32,057 nucleotides of DNA from Clostridia bacterium (GCA_017620655.1 JAGAUT010000092.1:1-32057), one strand, 5' to 3'; shown: positions 22,621-31,810, counted from the stretch's first letter. The notes: generated from the sequence alone by a model not told the origin. Made by a program: numbers and translations.

Positions 22621-25600
22621 CTATCTTACGGTGACAAATAAGGTGTTGTCCTTAATGTCATATCTGATACCTGCTTTGTCAAAGATAAACCTGAGAGGGA
22701 TAACAGGCATGTGGTCGTGCAAGGAAACAGGCTGCAGAAGCTTTTCTTCCTTGCCGTTGACAAGGGCGGTATTGCTTCCGACAGTGAATAAAAACTCGGT
22801 ACTGTCGGGGGTCTTCAAATAAAGCTTACCCTCGAATCTGTCCCATTCGTGGAAAATGTTGGTTGCCGCAAAAATGCCTGTTCTGGGATTTGCAGCCGTG
22901 TAGTACTCGCCGTTTTCCACCGACTTGTAATAGAAAGGAATAGTGAGAGGTACATTGTCAACAACAAGTCCAAAGTCATAGGATACAGGCTTTACCTTCA
23001 AGAATTCAACCTTCTCAAGTTTTGCAAGCATGGGAGTTGAGGCAGGGTCGATTCTTATGTTTTTGATTACACCGTTCCAGTCAATATGCTTTGTAGGAAT
23101 GTAAATGTCATAGTATTCGTCTCTTATTTTGGGGACTTCAATCATGTAGCCTGTTGCGAAAAATTCGGGCTTTGTATCTGTTGAGAAAAAGAACTGAATA
23201 ACGTCGTAATTATCAGTGCTCATACGAAGATGAACATAGTCAACGTCTTCGGCTTTAACATTTATATCTGCCTTGTAAATACATTTAGGGTCAATTCCGT
23301 AGCCGTCCATAACAACACCGCCGTTTTCACCTTCAGAAACATTTACGTCCTCAAAATCCCATGAATCAAGGCTCATATCCGCACTGAACACAACTTCTGT
23401 GTCGAGCTTTGAGGGGTCCGGCTCCTCTAAATGCCATGAACGGATGGGGGTGCGGTAGTCGTTATGTAAGTGACAGAATCTTGCCGACTGGCAGGCAGAA
23501 GGAAGTGTATGCTCAAGCTCCATATCTTCGCAGAGCACACTTCTCATGGCATCTGAATAACCAAAACCTGTTACACCTGCCGGCGCAAGCCAATGTCCCT
23601 CTCCGTATTCGTTCCATGTACTGAAATACATAAGGTTCGGACACTTTTCCTGATTCTTGCTTATTTCAACACCATACTTTACACTTTGTGCATACTGTTC
23701 AGGTGTGGACAGCGGGCTTCTTGTGTCCTCCCAGCCGATGATGTTCCAGCCTGTACCGACCGTGGGAACAACAAACATATCTGAGTTGACACGTTTAAAT
23801 GTGTCAACATACTTTTGTACAGCATTGTTGATAAACTGAGGATCAAAAGAAGATTTGCCGAGAGTGTAGTTGCAAAGACCGTCAAAGCCCATATCCTCAA
23901 GATGCTTTGCCGCGTCATCGTGGTAAGCCCTGCTGCAGTTTACAAGGATAATGAGGTCATCATATCCGAGCTTTTTGATTTCCTCTCTCATAAAGGTGAG
24001 AACTTCTTTTGCGTTGTCAACACCGCCGAAGGTCTTGATAAACAAATCGTCTCTGTAAATGTGAAAAACTGCCTTGTTGTCAATGCGGTAGTATCTCGGG
24101 TCTCTGAAGCACCATTCTACCCAGTAGTCCCATATAAAGCCCTTGAAGTCCTCAAGAGTCCAGTTTGCATTTCCTGCTCCTGCGTTTTCCCACATGATGC
24201 AGAAAGGAAGCATATGGGAGTATTTTGCGTAGAAGTAGCCTTCGTACTGATGCCAGAAAGCACGGGGAGTCTTTATTTTGATATTGGGGTTATACTGCGG
24301 AGGATACCAGCAATACTGGAATGCGGAGATGCCCTGTTCAAGCATATATTTTGTTTCCCAGTCGCAAACCTCTGTGTTGCCTTCGTCATAGTAGCCGAGC
24401 ATGGGGGTTGTTTCGTCAAAGGGTGCAACATAGTCGTAGCCGTGATGAGTGCCTTCGTGCCAGAGGGAACAGACAGACATAATAACATTCATATTGTCCT
24501 TTGTCTTTTTGGGAACAATAGGCTCGGGACAGTAGTCGGGATAGTCAAATATGTTGTAAACTCTTACGTCGTCTATAAGAACATAACCGTTTTGGCTGTT
24601 CTTGTTAAATTCAAAGGCAATATTGTCAACGCTCTTTGCATTAAGTTTTACAAATCCCTTTGTCTTGCCGCAGATATAAACTTCTGCTTCACCTTTATCC
24701 ATATCGGCAACAAGTCTTACACTCTGCCATACATGGCGGATAAAGTCGTGATTTATATCACTTGCGGTAATTTTACCGTCTTTTGCAGTGACCGTGAAAG
24801 CATTTCCGAAATGGATTTTATATTCATCGCCGTTTTCGGGCAGGAAGAAAAAGCTTTCAAACACGATTTTGCCTGAAAGTTCTTTATGGCACTTCTTTGC
24901 AACGCCGTTTCTCACAAGCTTTAACGTACCCGATTCATAGGCGTCGTTGTACTCTCTTATCATTTCTGCGGCATCGCACGCTTCCCAGTCTGCAGGATAT
25001 ACGGGTGCATAGAAGTTTTCATCAACTGCATAGTTTCTTCTGATGTACATTCTTCTCATCTGCATCTGAAGATCGGGGCAGTTTTCGGATGTGGATACTG
25101 TTATTCTGCCGAAATTCTTGTAGTTTTCGCACAGCCTGAAATCGCAGGCATAAGCACCCTCGACATAGAGCTTTGCACAGAGTGTATCAAGGTCAAAGTC
25201 GGCACGGAAATGGGTATATCCGTCGTGAACGGCAATGTTTGTCTTTGTTACACCGTCTGCCGAAACATGGAAAAAGCCGTCTTTTGAGAAAACCTCAAAA
25301 ACATTTTCTTCATCGGTGTTGGAAAGATAAAATCTCATGCCGTTTTGTGCGTTTTTCAGGTCGATTACAGTCTGAAGACAAATCTTACCGTCATTCTGCG
25401 GCTCGAATTTTCTGCTTACGGCAATATATCCGTTTGTTTTGGAGTTGTCGAGCTTGGGGTCAAAGGTCTGCTTTGTCGAAACTTCCTTTGCGTGTCTGTC
25501 TTCCCTTGTCCAGGTAGAAATTTCTCCCTTGTTGAAATAGCCAAAGAAAAACTGGTCAACTATCGGGTATGCTTCATCCTTGTGGATGGGCGTACCAAGA

Positions 25601-25659
25601 GATTCCTGTGCATACTGCGGGTAGAGATTTTCGATATACTTTTGTACAACAGCTCTCAT
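22621..25659 (-). CDS. GH99/WbsX-like glycoside hydrolase-fold protein with accessory beta modules
   Basis: 1012 residues. Two LamG-like beta regions (about 1-210 and 240-370) precede a GH99-like/WbsX alpha-beta barrel (about 385-720). Barrel motifs are GYYDEGNTEV, EQGISAFQYCWYPP, HIYRDD and TWNEYGEGHW near 683-692, where the Glu in NEYGEG is the probable active-site residue. Residues about 755-890 are a beta-sandwich that matches the two modules in the SLH protein (shared DP turn, long strand with FFFSTD, IRIDPAS). The C-terminus (about 891-1012) resembles the copper-amine-oxidase N domain (ALVNGKEE, VIPLRFIFDKAG). No signal peptide is seen, which is odd for such modules. GGAGG precedes ATG 25659. 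Substrate unknown; alpha-mannoside- or rhamnan-type polymers are possible. Confidence 0.82.
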   Translation of the reverse strand: MRAVVQKYIENLYPQYAQESLGTPIHKDEAYPIVDQFFFGYFNKGEISTWTREDRHAKEVSTKQTFDPKLDNSKTNGYIAVSRKFEPQNDGKICLQTVIDLKNAQNGMRFYLSNTDEENVFEVFSKDGFFHVSADGVTKTNIAVHDGYTHFRADFDLDTLCAKLYVEGAYACDFRLCENYKNFGRITVSTSENCPDLQMQMRRMYIRRNYAVDENFYAPVYPADWEACDAAEMIREYNDAYESGTLKLVRNGVAKKCHKELSGKIVFESFFFLPENGDEYKIHFGNAFTVTAKDGKITASDINHDFIRHVWQSVRLVADMDKGEAEVYICGKTKGFVKLNAKSVDNIAFEFNKNSQNGYVLIDDVRVYNIFDYPDYCPEPIVPKKTKDNMNVIMSVCSLWHEGTHHGYDYVAPFDETTPMLGYYDEGNTEVCDWETKYMLEQGISAFQYCWYPPQYNPNIKIKTPRAFWHQYEGYFYAKYSHMLPFCIMWENAGAGNANWTLEDFKGFIWDYWVEWCFRDPRYYRIDNKAVFHIYRDDLFIKTFGGVDNAKEVLTFMREEIKKLGYDDLIILVNCSRAYHDDAAKHLEDMGFDGLCNYTLGKSSFDPQFINNAVQKYVDTFKRVNSDMFVVPTVGTGWNIIGWEDTRSPLSTPEQYAQSVKYGVEISKNQEKCPNLMYFSTWNEYGEGHWLAPAGVTGFGYSDAMRSVLCEDMELEHTLPSACQSARFCHLHNDYRTPIRSWHLEEPDPSKLDTEVVFSADMSLDSWDFEDVNVSEGENGGVVMDGYGIDPKCIYKADINVKAEDVDYVHLRMSTDNYDVIQFFFSTDTKPEFFATGYMIEVPKIRDEYYDIYIPTKHIDWNGVIKNIRIDPASTPMLAKLEKVEFLKVKPVSYDFGLVVDNVPLTIPFYYKSVENGEYYTAANPRTGIFAATNIFHEWDRFEGKLYLKTPDSTEFLFTVGSNTALVNGKEEKLLQPVSLHDHMPVIPLRFIFDKAGIRYDIKDNTLFVTVR

Positions 25660-25756
25660 TTTTAATATTTCCTCCTATACATTGCTTCTACCGTCAAGAA
25701 TGTATAAAAACACATATTTTTGCCAAAAAATACATAAAATTAAATTATATAGATAA

Positions 25757-25785
25757 ATAATAATATAATATCCGAGATTTGTCAA
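25757..25785 (-). promoter_or_regulatory. Candidate promoter of the GH99-like gene
   Basis: Minus strand TTGACA (25785-25780), 17-bp spacer, TATTAT (25762-25757). It leaves an AT-rich leader of about 90 nt before the start codon. No conserved leader RNA recognised. The rest of 25786-25888 is AT-rich and shows no gene. Confidence 0.7.
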
Positions 25786-25888
25786 TAGTTTGGGTTGAAT
25801 TTTTTAAAATAAAACAACACATGGGTATTCAGGATAATATTTTGCATGTTTTTTGCTTTAAAAACGGGGCTTCGGAGACTACTTTCGA

Positions 25889-25917
25889 TTGACTTTTACA
25901 AAAAAGTGTGATATACT
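25889..25917 (+). promoter_or_regulatory. Promoter of the ruvC-darA-holB-ricT-truB run
   Basis: TTGACT (25889-25894), 17-bp spacer, TATACT (25912-25917), 33 nt before ATG 25951. Confidence 0.85.
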
Positions 25918-25950
25918 GACTGTGAATATGAAAATGGGGAGGAATTGTCG

Positions 25951-26445
25951 ATGATAACACTGGGAATTGACCCGGGGCTTGCAACAGTCGGCTTCGGCGT
26001 TGTTGAAAGCAGAATCGGCAATGACTTTCGGGCAATTGAATACGGTGCGGTGCTGACCGAGGCAGGCAAAAAGGTAGAGGACAGACTTCTTGAAATCTAC
26101 GACAACGTGGATGAGCTGTGCAAAACTTTCCGTCCCGACGCCGCGGCGGTAGAAAGACTGTATTTCAACACCAACGAAAAGACGGCAATCAACGTTGCAC
26201 AGGCAAGAGGGGTAATCCTTCTTGCTCTGACCAAGAACAACGTTCCTGTTTACGAATATACGCCGCTTCAGATAAAGCAGGCGCTGACAGGTTACGGCAG
26301 AGCGGAAAAGAAGCAGATCATGTATGTGGTAAAAACGCTTCTCAAGCTTGAAAGTGAACCAAAGCCGGACGATACGGCAGACGCGCTTGCCGCAGCAATA
26401 TGTCATATCTACAGCTCTTCATCGATGCTGTTTGGATTAAATTAA
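25951..26445 (+). CDS. ruvC: Crossover junction endodeoxyribonuclease RuvC
   Basis: 164-residue Holliday-junction resolvase that cuts four-way DNA junctions at the end of homologous recombination, normally with RuvAB. The RNase H fold acidic residues are present: Asp7 in LGIDPG, Glu68 in AVERLYF, and Asp141/Asp144 in KPDDTADALA. The PLQIKQALTGYGRAEKKQI helix that reads the junction is intact. GGGGAGGA lies 7 nt before ATG 25951; the upstream TTG 25945 is too close to it. ruvAB is not the next gene, unlike in many bacteria; darA follows by 24 nt. Confidence 0.95.
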   Translation: MITLGIDPGLATVGFGVVESRIGNDFRAIEYGAVLTEAGKKVEDRLLEIYDNVDELCKTFRPDAAAVERLYFNTNEKTAINVAQARGVILLALTKNNVPVYEYTPLQIKQALTGYGRAEKKQIMYVVKTLLKLESEPKPDDTADALAAAICHIYSSSSMLFGLN

Positions 26446-26469
26446 TTTTTCACCGAAAGGAGGATAAAC

Positions 26470-26799
26470 ATGAAGCTTATAATGGCAATTGTCAACAATG
26501 ATGACGGCCCCATGATTACAGCTCAGCTCAACAAAAAGGGCGTGTATACCACAAAAATTGCATCCACCGGCGGATTTCTCTCGGCCGGCAACATGACATT
26601 TATTTCGGGTGTCGAAGATGAAAAGGTGGATGAGGTCATCGAAATCATCAAAGCGTACAGCAGAAAGAGAACACAGCCTGTTCCCAACCTTGATGTCCCT
26701 GTAGGACAGATTGCAGGCGGCGCAGTAGCTCCTGCAGAAGTGCTTGTAGGCGGCGGAACAATATTTGTTCTCAACGTTGAAAGCTTCACCAGAGTATGA
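26470..26799 (+). CDS. darA: Cyclic-di-AMP receptor, PII-like (DarA/PstA)
   Basis: 109-residue trimeric PII-like protein that binds the second messenger c-di-AMP. Family signatures are the start MKLIMAIVNNDD, the STGGFLSAGNMTFISGV segment whose T/G/F residues line the nucleotide pocket, and GGGTIFVLNVE at the C-terminus. The variable loop around 65-85 (RTQPVPNLDVPVGQI) corresponds to the large B-loop typical of DarA. AAAGGAGG precedes the ATG. Its stop overlaps the holB start (ATGA), and the darA-holB arrangement is also found in Bacillus. Effector partner is unknown in the family as a whole. Confidence 0.95.
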   Translation: MKLIMAIVNNDDGPMITAQLNKKGVYTTKIASTGGFLSAGNMTFISGVEDEKVDEVIEIIKAYSRKRTQPVPNLDVPVGQIAGGAVAPAEVLVGGGTIFVLNVESFTRV

Positions 26800-27716
26800 G
26801 TACATCTCTTCCTGCGGTATTTACCGCAAATCCCAACCTCCATGCATACCTGTATGTGTCGGGGGATATGAATTCAAGACACGGTGTATCAAGGGCAATG
26901 GCAAAGTCCATACTTTGCAGAAACCGCACAGAGGGTGCAGAGCCCTGCGGAAAATGCGATTGCTGCATAAAAATGGATGCAGGTACACATCCTGACTGTA
27001 TAGTTGTGCCGGCAGCAGTAAAGACAACCGTTGATGACATAAGGGATATTGTGAGCGAGGCGTATCTTGCCACAAATGAGGCGGACTTCAAGGTCTTTAT
27101 ACTTGAAGACGCCGATGAATACAACGGACCCAGCCAGAATGCTCTTCTCAAGGTAATTGAAGAGCCGCCCTCTTTTGTAAGGTTTATACTTACTGCATCA
27201 TCAGCAGGGGCCATTCTGCCGACGGTACGTTCAAGAGTGTGCAGTATTTCGGGAAATGTCAAGAAAATTGAAAATACTGCAGACGAGCTCAGAAAAGCAA
27301 GACAGGAGCTTTCCGAGTCTCAAATAATGATGCTTTCGTACTTTGCGGAAGGATATGACAAGGCAGATGTTTCAGCCCTTGATGAAAAAGCAATCGAGAA
27401 TTATCTTGATAAGGCATACCTGTTTCTTTCGGGAAAAGAGACGGATATAATTCTGTCGCTTCCCTCAAAGCGCGATGAGCTTATGCTGTGTCTTCAGGTG
27501 TTTATGCTTTGTATAAGACAGATAGCACTTGTGAAAATGACAGGAAAGCTTACGGCAGGCATACTTAGTGAAAAGCTTGTTTCGGAATGTAATTCAAAAG
27601 TTTCCATGAAAAAAGCACACGCTCTTTATGATTTGTTTGAAGAATGCTACCTGAGTATTGAAGGGTATGCTAATTCAAATGCAGTTCTCACCTATCTTTT
27701 TGAAAAATCAAGATAG
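26796..27716 (+). CDS. holB: DNA polymerase III subunit delta prime
   Basis: 306-residue clamp-loader subunit that helps load the sliding clamp during replication. A zinc-finger-like cluster (C-x9-C-G-K-C-x2-C region near residues 41-57) and GTHPD match DnaX/HolB proteins. LEDADEYNGPSQNALLKVIEEPP is cut short of the usual Walker B consensus in the delta-prime manner. TVRSRVCSI retains the SRC-type arginine finger. The P-loop position (SGDMNSRHGVSR) lacks GxxGxGKT, consistent with a subunit that does not bind ATP. It overlaps darA by 4 nt, indicating coupled translation. Confidence 0.92.
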   Translation: MSTSLPAVFTANPNLHAYLYVSGDMNSRHGVSRAMAKSILCRNRTEGAEPCGKCDCCIKMDAGTHPDCIVVPAAVKTTVDDIRDIVSEAYLATNEADFKVFILEDADEYNGPSQNALLKVIEEPPSFVRFILTASSAGAILPTVRSRVCSISGNVKKIENTADELRKARQELSESQIMMLSYFAEGYDKADVSALDEKAIENYLDKAYLFLSGKETDIILSLPSKRDELMLCLQVFMLCIRQIALVKMTGKLTAGILSEKLVSECNSKVSMKKAHALYDLFEECYLSIEGYANSNAVLTYLFEKSR

Positions 27717-27770
27717 TTTTGTGAGCCACGCCGCTTTTGCGGCCAAAAGTGAAAGGATATATTTTATTTT

Positions 27771-29402
27771 ATGAATAACAATAACGGTAATAAGTCAAAG
27801 GAAAGCGATATCATAACCAAAAAGGGGTTTCTGATATCCCTTCCGGGAAAGAAAAACGCTTCCGACGGACAAAGCTCGATTAACCTTGCAAAGCCTCAGA
27901 ACGAGACATCGGCAAATAAACCCTCCTCGGACAGCGGCGAAAAGAAGAATTTCGGCAAAAGGAACGGCAGACGCGACAAGAACAACCGCACCGCAAACAA
28001 TAACCGCCGTCCGGATGCCGAAAACAATAACAAAAATTACAACGATAACTCAAAGAACAATCAGAAAAACGAAAACAGAAATCAGAATAAGACACAGAAG
28101 GATAACCGAAACGCTTTCGTTTCAAACAATCCTTCCGATAAAAACAATTCTGCTCAGGGATTGAACCGCGAAGAAAGACGCGACAAAAACAGAGACAGAA
28201 ACAACAGAAAGAACAGACACGGCGGTCACAACAACCACGGTCAGAAAAATTCACAGAACCAGCAGAATCAGGACAGACAGAACGAGGGCAAAAACAGGGG
28301 TGACAATAAGCAGAAGCATACTCCTCTGTCGGCTCTTTCGGGCGATATAGCCAACGAAATCAAAAAGCACAGCGAAGTGAAGGCTGCAGAGCCTATGGTG
28401 CGTGAGCTTTCGCTTGAGGAAAAGTATAAGAACGCAAAGCCTCTGGCGGAACAGATTGCCGAACAGGAAATGCGTCAGAAGGGCATAAAGATACCCTACG
28501 ATAACGAAAAGAAAAACGAAGAATCCGAAAAGCAGGAAATCGTAGGCATCCGCTTCAGAGAAGCAGGAAAGATTTACTATTTTGACCCCGCAGGAATGAA
28601 GGTTCCCTTCGGAGCTCCCGTTATAGTTGAAACAGCAAGGGGAAGCGAATACGGCTTTACGGCAATCTCAAACCGTATGATTCCCGTAGAAAGCCTGACA
28701 GCGCCCTTAAAGAAGATTGAAAGACTTGCAACGGCAATGGATACCCAGAAGCACGAGGCAAACAAAAACCTTGAGAAGGATGCCGAAAAGGTATTCCTTG
28801 AAAAGGTTGAAAAACTGGGTCTTCCCATGAACCTTATCTATGTTGAATACACATTTGATAACTCCCGTCTTCTTTTCTATTTTACGGCAGAGACGAGAAT
28901 CGACTTCAGAGAGCTTGTAAAGGAGCTTGCGGGCGTATTCAGAACAAGAATAGAACTCAGACAAATCGGTGTCAGAGATGAGGCAAAGATGCTCGGAGGC
29001 TTGGGTGTATGCGGAAGGGCAACCTGCTGTAACACATTCCTGGGCGACTTTGCACAGGTTTCCATCAAAATGGCAAAGGACCAGAGCCTTTCGCTTAATG
29101 CAGCAAAGATATCGGGCGCATGCGGAAAGCTTATGTGCTGTCTCAGATACGAGGACAAGGTATATGAGGAAGAAAACGCAAGAACACCTAAGGTCGGAAG
29201 CATTGTTGAAACGGCTGAGGGCAAGGGGGTTGTTGTGGAAAGAAATGCACTTAAAGGCATAGTGAACGTTCAGCTTGAGCTTTCTCCCGAAGCCCCTGCA
29301 AAGGCATTCCCCAGAGAAGAGGTTATGGTTGTCGGCTTTAATAAGTCAAAGAGCGACGACGATATTGACTCCGAAGAATTGAAACAGCTTCAGGATTCTT
29401 AA
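27771..29402 (+). CDS. ricT: RicT/YaaT-like PSP1-domain protein with long Asn/Lys-rich N-terminal extension
   Basis: 543 residues. From about residue 258 (VGIRFREAGKIYYFDP) it follows B. subtilis YaaT/RicT, a member of the Fe-S-containing Ric complex that works with RNase Y in mRNA maturation and affects competence and sporulation. The conserved cysteines are present in GVCGRATCC and ACGKLMCC. The first 185 or so residues are low-complexity, rich in Asn, Lys, Arg, Gln and Asp, with no predicted fold; a charged helical linker follows. The extension nearly doubles the usual size of about 275 residues. GAAAGG lies upstream at a longish distance from ATG 27771. Lying downstream of holB is the same order as in Bacillus. 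It ends overlapping truB by 1 nt. Confidence 0.92.
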   Translation: MNNNNGNKSKESDIITKKGFLISLPGKKNASDGQSSINLAKPQNETSANKPSSDSGEKKNFGKRNGRRDKNNRTANNNRRPDAENNNKNYNDNSKNNQKNENRNQNKTQKDNRNAFVSNNPSDKNNSAQGLNREERRDKNRDRNNRKNRHGGHNNHGQKNSQNQQNQDRQNEGKNRGDNKQKHTPLSALSGDIANEIKKHSEVKAAEPMVRELSLEEKYKNAKPLAEQIAEQEMRQKGIKIPYDNEKKNEESEKQEIVGIRFREAGKIYYFDPAGMKVPFGAPVIVETARGSEYGFTAISNRMIPVESLTAPLKKIERLATAMDTQKHEANKNLEKDAEKVFLEKVEKLGLPMNLIYVEYTFDNSRLLFYFTAETRIDFRELVKELAGVFRTRIELRQIGVRDEAKMLGGLGVCGRATCCNTFLGDFAQVSIKMAKDQSLSLNAAKISGACGKLMCCLRYEDKVYEEENARTPKVGSIVETAEGKGVVVERNALKGIVNVQLELSPEAPAKAFPREEVMVVGFNKSKSDDDIDSEELKQLQDS

Positions 29403-30325
29403 TGCTTATGAACGGTATTCTTAATATATACAAGGAAAGCGGAATGACATCCTTCGCTGTAGTATCGAGGGTGAGAAAATTCTGCGGCGAAAAAAGAGTA
29501 GGTCATGCAGGGACCCTTGACCCCATGGCAACGGGCGTTTTACCCATACTTGTGGGAAAAGCGGCGGTCATGCAGGAAAAGCTTTCCGACCACGACAAAA
29601 CTTACATTGCAGGCTTAAGACTTGGTATATGCACCGATACGGGCGACGTTACAGGAAATGTCCTTGAAACAAGAGAGTTCTCGGTAACAGACGAGCAGTT
29701 TTGCGATGTGCTGAAACAGTTTACGGGCAAAATAATGCAGGTGCCTCCCATGTACAGTGCTATTCAGGTCGATGGTCAGAGATTGTATGACCTTGCCAGA
29801 CGCGGCATTGAGGTCGAAAGACAGGCAAGAGAAATTGAAATCTATGAAAATACCCTGATTGAGAGGGTAAGCGAAACGGATTTTGTAATAAAAGTATCCT
29901 GCTCAAAAGGCACGTATATACGAACTCTTTGCGAGGACATTGCAAAGGCACTCGGCACTGTAGGTACAATGTATTCACTCGAAAGGGTGCAGTGCGGTGA
30001 TTACTTAAAAGAAACAAGCATAAAAATCGGCGAGCTTGAAGCGTTGTTTCAGCAAGGCGAGCGGGACGAGATAGAAAAGCTCTTACAGCCTGTTGAGCCG
30101 TTATTCGGGCATTTGCCCAAGGTAAAGCTTCCCGAATTTTATACAAAGCTGTGTTTGTCGGGCTGTGAGATTTACTTAAAAAAGTTGAGAATTGACGAAG
30201 ACTTCTTTAAAGAATCGGGCGGCGAATGCAGAGTTTATACCTTTGATAACAAGTTCATAGGGAATGCCTTTGTAAAGGATTACCCCGACGGCAAGGCTAT
30301 CAAGGTGAAGTACAGGTTTCTGTAA
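29402..30325 (+). CDS. truB: tRNA pseudouridine(55) synthase
   Basis: 307-residue TruB, which makes pseudouridine 55 in the T loop of tRNAs. The N-terminus GILNIYKESGMTSFAVV and the active-site motif VGHAGTLDPMATGVLP (catalytic Asp40) are diagnostic. KTYIAGLRLG, QVPPMYSAIQVDGQRLYDLAR and SKGTYIRTLCEDIA are further TruB landmarks, and a C-terminal PUA-like region follows. ATG 29402 overlaps the stop of ricT (TAATG) with AGGA at 6 nt; ATG 29408 is a possible alternative. In many Firmicutes truB sits with rbfA and ribF; here it follows ricT instead. Confidence 0.95.
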   Translation: MLMNGILNIYKESGMTSFAVVSRVRKFCGEKRVGHAGTLDPMATGVLPILVGKAAVMQEKLSDHDKTYIAGLRLGICTDTGDVTGNVLETREFSVTDEQFCDVLKQFTGKIMQVPPMYSAIQVDGQRLYDLARRGIEVERQAREIEIYENTLIERVSETDFVIKVSCSKGTYIRTLCEDIAKALGTVGTMYSLERVQCGDYLKETSIKIGELEALFQQGERDEIEKLLQPVEPLFGHLPKVKLPEFYTKLCLSGCEIYLKKLRIDEDFFKESGGECRVYTFDNKFIGNAFVKDYPDGKAIKVKYRFL

Positions 30326-30366
30326 AAGAAGCCCTCAATCGAGATAATAAAAAAATAATATACAAC

Positions 30367-30426
30367 TTTCTTGAGAAGGTGACAGATTAAAAAGGTCTTT
30401 GGTTACTTTCTCCTCAAGAAAGTAAC
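30367..30426 (+). promoter_or_regulatory. Mutually exclusive hairpins in the glyA leader
   Basis: CTTTCTTGAG (30367-30376) is fully complementary to CTCAAGAAAG (30413-30422). A competing hairpin pairs GTTACTTTCT (30402-30411) with AGAAAGTAAC (30417-30426). Both share 30417-30422, so they cannot coexist. The second ends 1-2 nt before the GAAAGGA ribosome-binding site of glyA. No T-run follows, so control of translation is more plausible than termination. Confidence 0.5.
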
Positions 30427-30441
30427 GAAAGGAAAAAGAAA

Positions 30442-31683
30442 ATGGTAAAGGAAAATCTTGAATTTTTAAGACAGTTTGACCCTGAAATTGCAGACGCTAT
30501 CGGTCTTGAACTCTCACGTCAGAGAAGAAACATCGAGCTTATCGCAAGTGAAAACATCGTTTCCGAAGCAGTTATGAGTGCTATGGGAAGCGTACTTACA
30601 AACAAATATGCTGAAGGCTATCCCGGAAAGCGTTACTACGGCGGATGCGAATGTGTAGACGTTGCAGAAGAAATCGCAAGAAAGAGAGCCTGCGAGCTTT
30701 TCGGCGCAGACCATGCAAATGTACAGCCCCACTCCGGTGCGAGCGCTAACTTTGCAGTATTCACCGCATTCTTAAAGCCCGGCGACACAGTAATGGGCAT
30801 GAACCTTGCTCACGGCGGTCACCTTTCTCACGGCAGCCCTGTAAATGTTTCGGGTATGTACTTTAATGTTGTTCCCTACGGCGTTAACGACGACGGCTTT
30901 ATCGACTACGATGAAATGGAAAGAATTGCACTTGAATGTCAGCCTAAGATGATTATCGCAGGTGCTTCCGCATACCCCAGAGTTATCGACTTTGAAAGAT
31001 GCTCGGAAATTGCAAAGAAGGTCGGCGCCATCTTCATGGTAGACATGGCTCACATTGCAGGTCTTGTAGCGGCAGGTCTTCATCCCAATCCCGTTCCCTT
31101 TGCTGATGTTGTAACAACAACCACACACAAGACCCTCCGCGGTCCCAGAGGCGGTCTTATTCTCTGCAAGGAAGAACACGCAAAGGCAATAGACAAGGCA
31201 ATATTCCCCGGTACACAGGGCGGTCCTCTCATGCACGTTATCGCATCCAAGGCTGTTTGCTTCGGCGAAGCATTAAAGCCTGAATTCAAGGCATATCAGA
31301 AGCAGCTTGTTTCCAACATGAAGGTGTTTGCAGAGTGTCTTCTTGAAGAAGGCTTCAAGCTCGTTTCGGGCGGTACAGACAACCACCTCGGTCTTGTTGA
31401 CCTCAGACCTTTCGGCATCACAGGTAAGGAATTTGAAAAGAGACTTGACTCTGTATACATCACAGTCAACAAGAACGCAATCCCCAACGACCCTGAAAAG
31501 CCTTTTGTTACAAGCGGTGTAAGAGTAGGTACTGCGGCAGCTACATCCCGTGGCTTTGTTGAAGACGACTTCAGAGTTATCGCAAAGCTCTTCAAGCTCA
31601 CAGCTACAGAATACGAAGAAAAGGCAGATTACATAAGAGAAGAAGTTGCAAAGCTCTGCGACAAGTATCCTCTTTATGAGTAA
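30442..31683 (+). CDS. glyA: Serine hydroxymethyltransferase
   Basis: 413-residue PLP enzyme that interconverts serine and glycine with tetrahydrofolate, feeding one-carbon metabolism. The PLP lysine is Lys230 in [29 protein letters not shown] near residue 53, [11 protein letters not shown] near 95, and [18 protein letters not shown] near 200 are classic SHMT motifs. Length is normal. The ribosome-binding site AAAGGA precedes ATG 30442 and sits directly after a hairpin. No clear separate promoter was found in the 116-nt gap from truB. Confidence 0.97.
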   Translation: MVKENLEFLRQFDPEIADAIGLELSRQRRNIELIASENIVSEAVMSAMGSVLTNKYAEGYPGKRYYGGCECVDVAEEIARKRACELFGADHANVQPHSGASANFAVFTAFLKPGDTVMGMNLAHGGHLSHGSPVNVSGMYFNVVPYGVNDDGFIDYDEMERIALECQPKMIIAGASAYPRVIDFERCSEIAKKVGAIFMVDMAHIAGLVAAGLHPNPVPFADVVTTTTHKTLRGPRGGLILCKEEHAKAIDKAIFPGTQGGPLMHVIASKAVCFGEALKPEFKAYQKQLVSNMKVFAECLLEEGFKLVSGGTDNHLGLVDLRPFGITGKEFEKRLDSVYITVNKNAIPNDPEKPFVTSGVRVGTAAATSRGFVEDDFRVIAKLFKLTATEYEEKADYIREEVAKLCDKYPLYE

Positions 31684-31688
31684 GAAGT

Positions 31689-31710
31689 GTTACTTTTTCT
31701 TTTGAAAAAG
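31689..31710 (+). repeat. Partial TTACTTTTTC hairpin after glyA
   Basis: CTTTTTC (31693-31699) pairs with GAAAAAG (31704-31710) around a TTTT loop, with TTA preceding as in the hairpins at 22501 and 30402. It looks like a degenerate copy. The following 31711-31778 is AT-rich with no gene. Confidence 0.4.
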
Positions 31711-31778
31711 CCTCTGTATTAGATAAGTATTGGTATGCATAAATGACCTTTTTATGAATACATAATAGAAAATGAGAG

Positions 31779-31810
31779 GGAGCAAGGTGTATTTCAACCT
31801 TGCTCCTTTT
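31779..31810 (+). terminator. Terminator downstream of glyA
   Basis: Perfect 10-bp stem GGAGCAAGGT / ACCTTGCTCC with an 8-nt loop and TTTT. It lies between the convergent glyA and the small XRE-type gene and favours the plus direction. Confidence 0.82.

Noticed and set aside
23815..24876. Open frame of about 353 codons on the plus strand
   Set aside because: It lies fully antisense to the GH99-like gene, whose motifs and start are clear; the frame has no family features.
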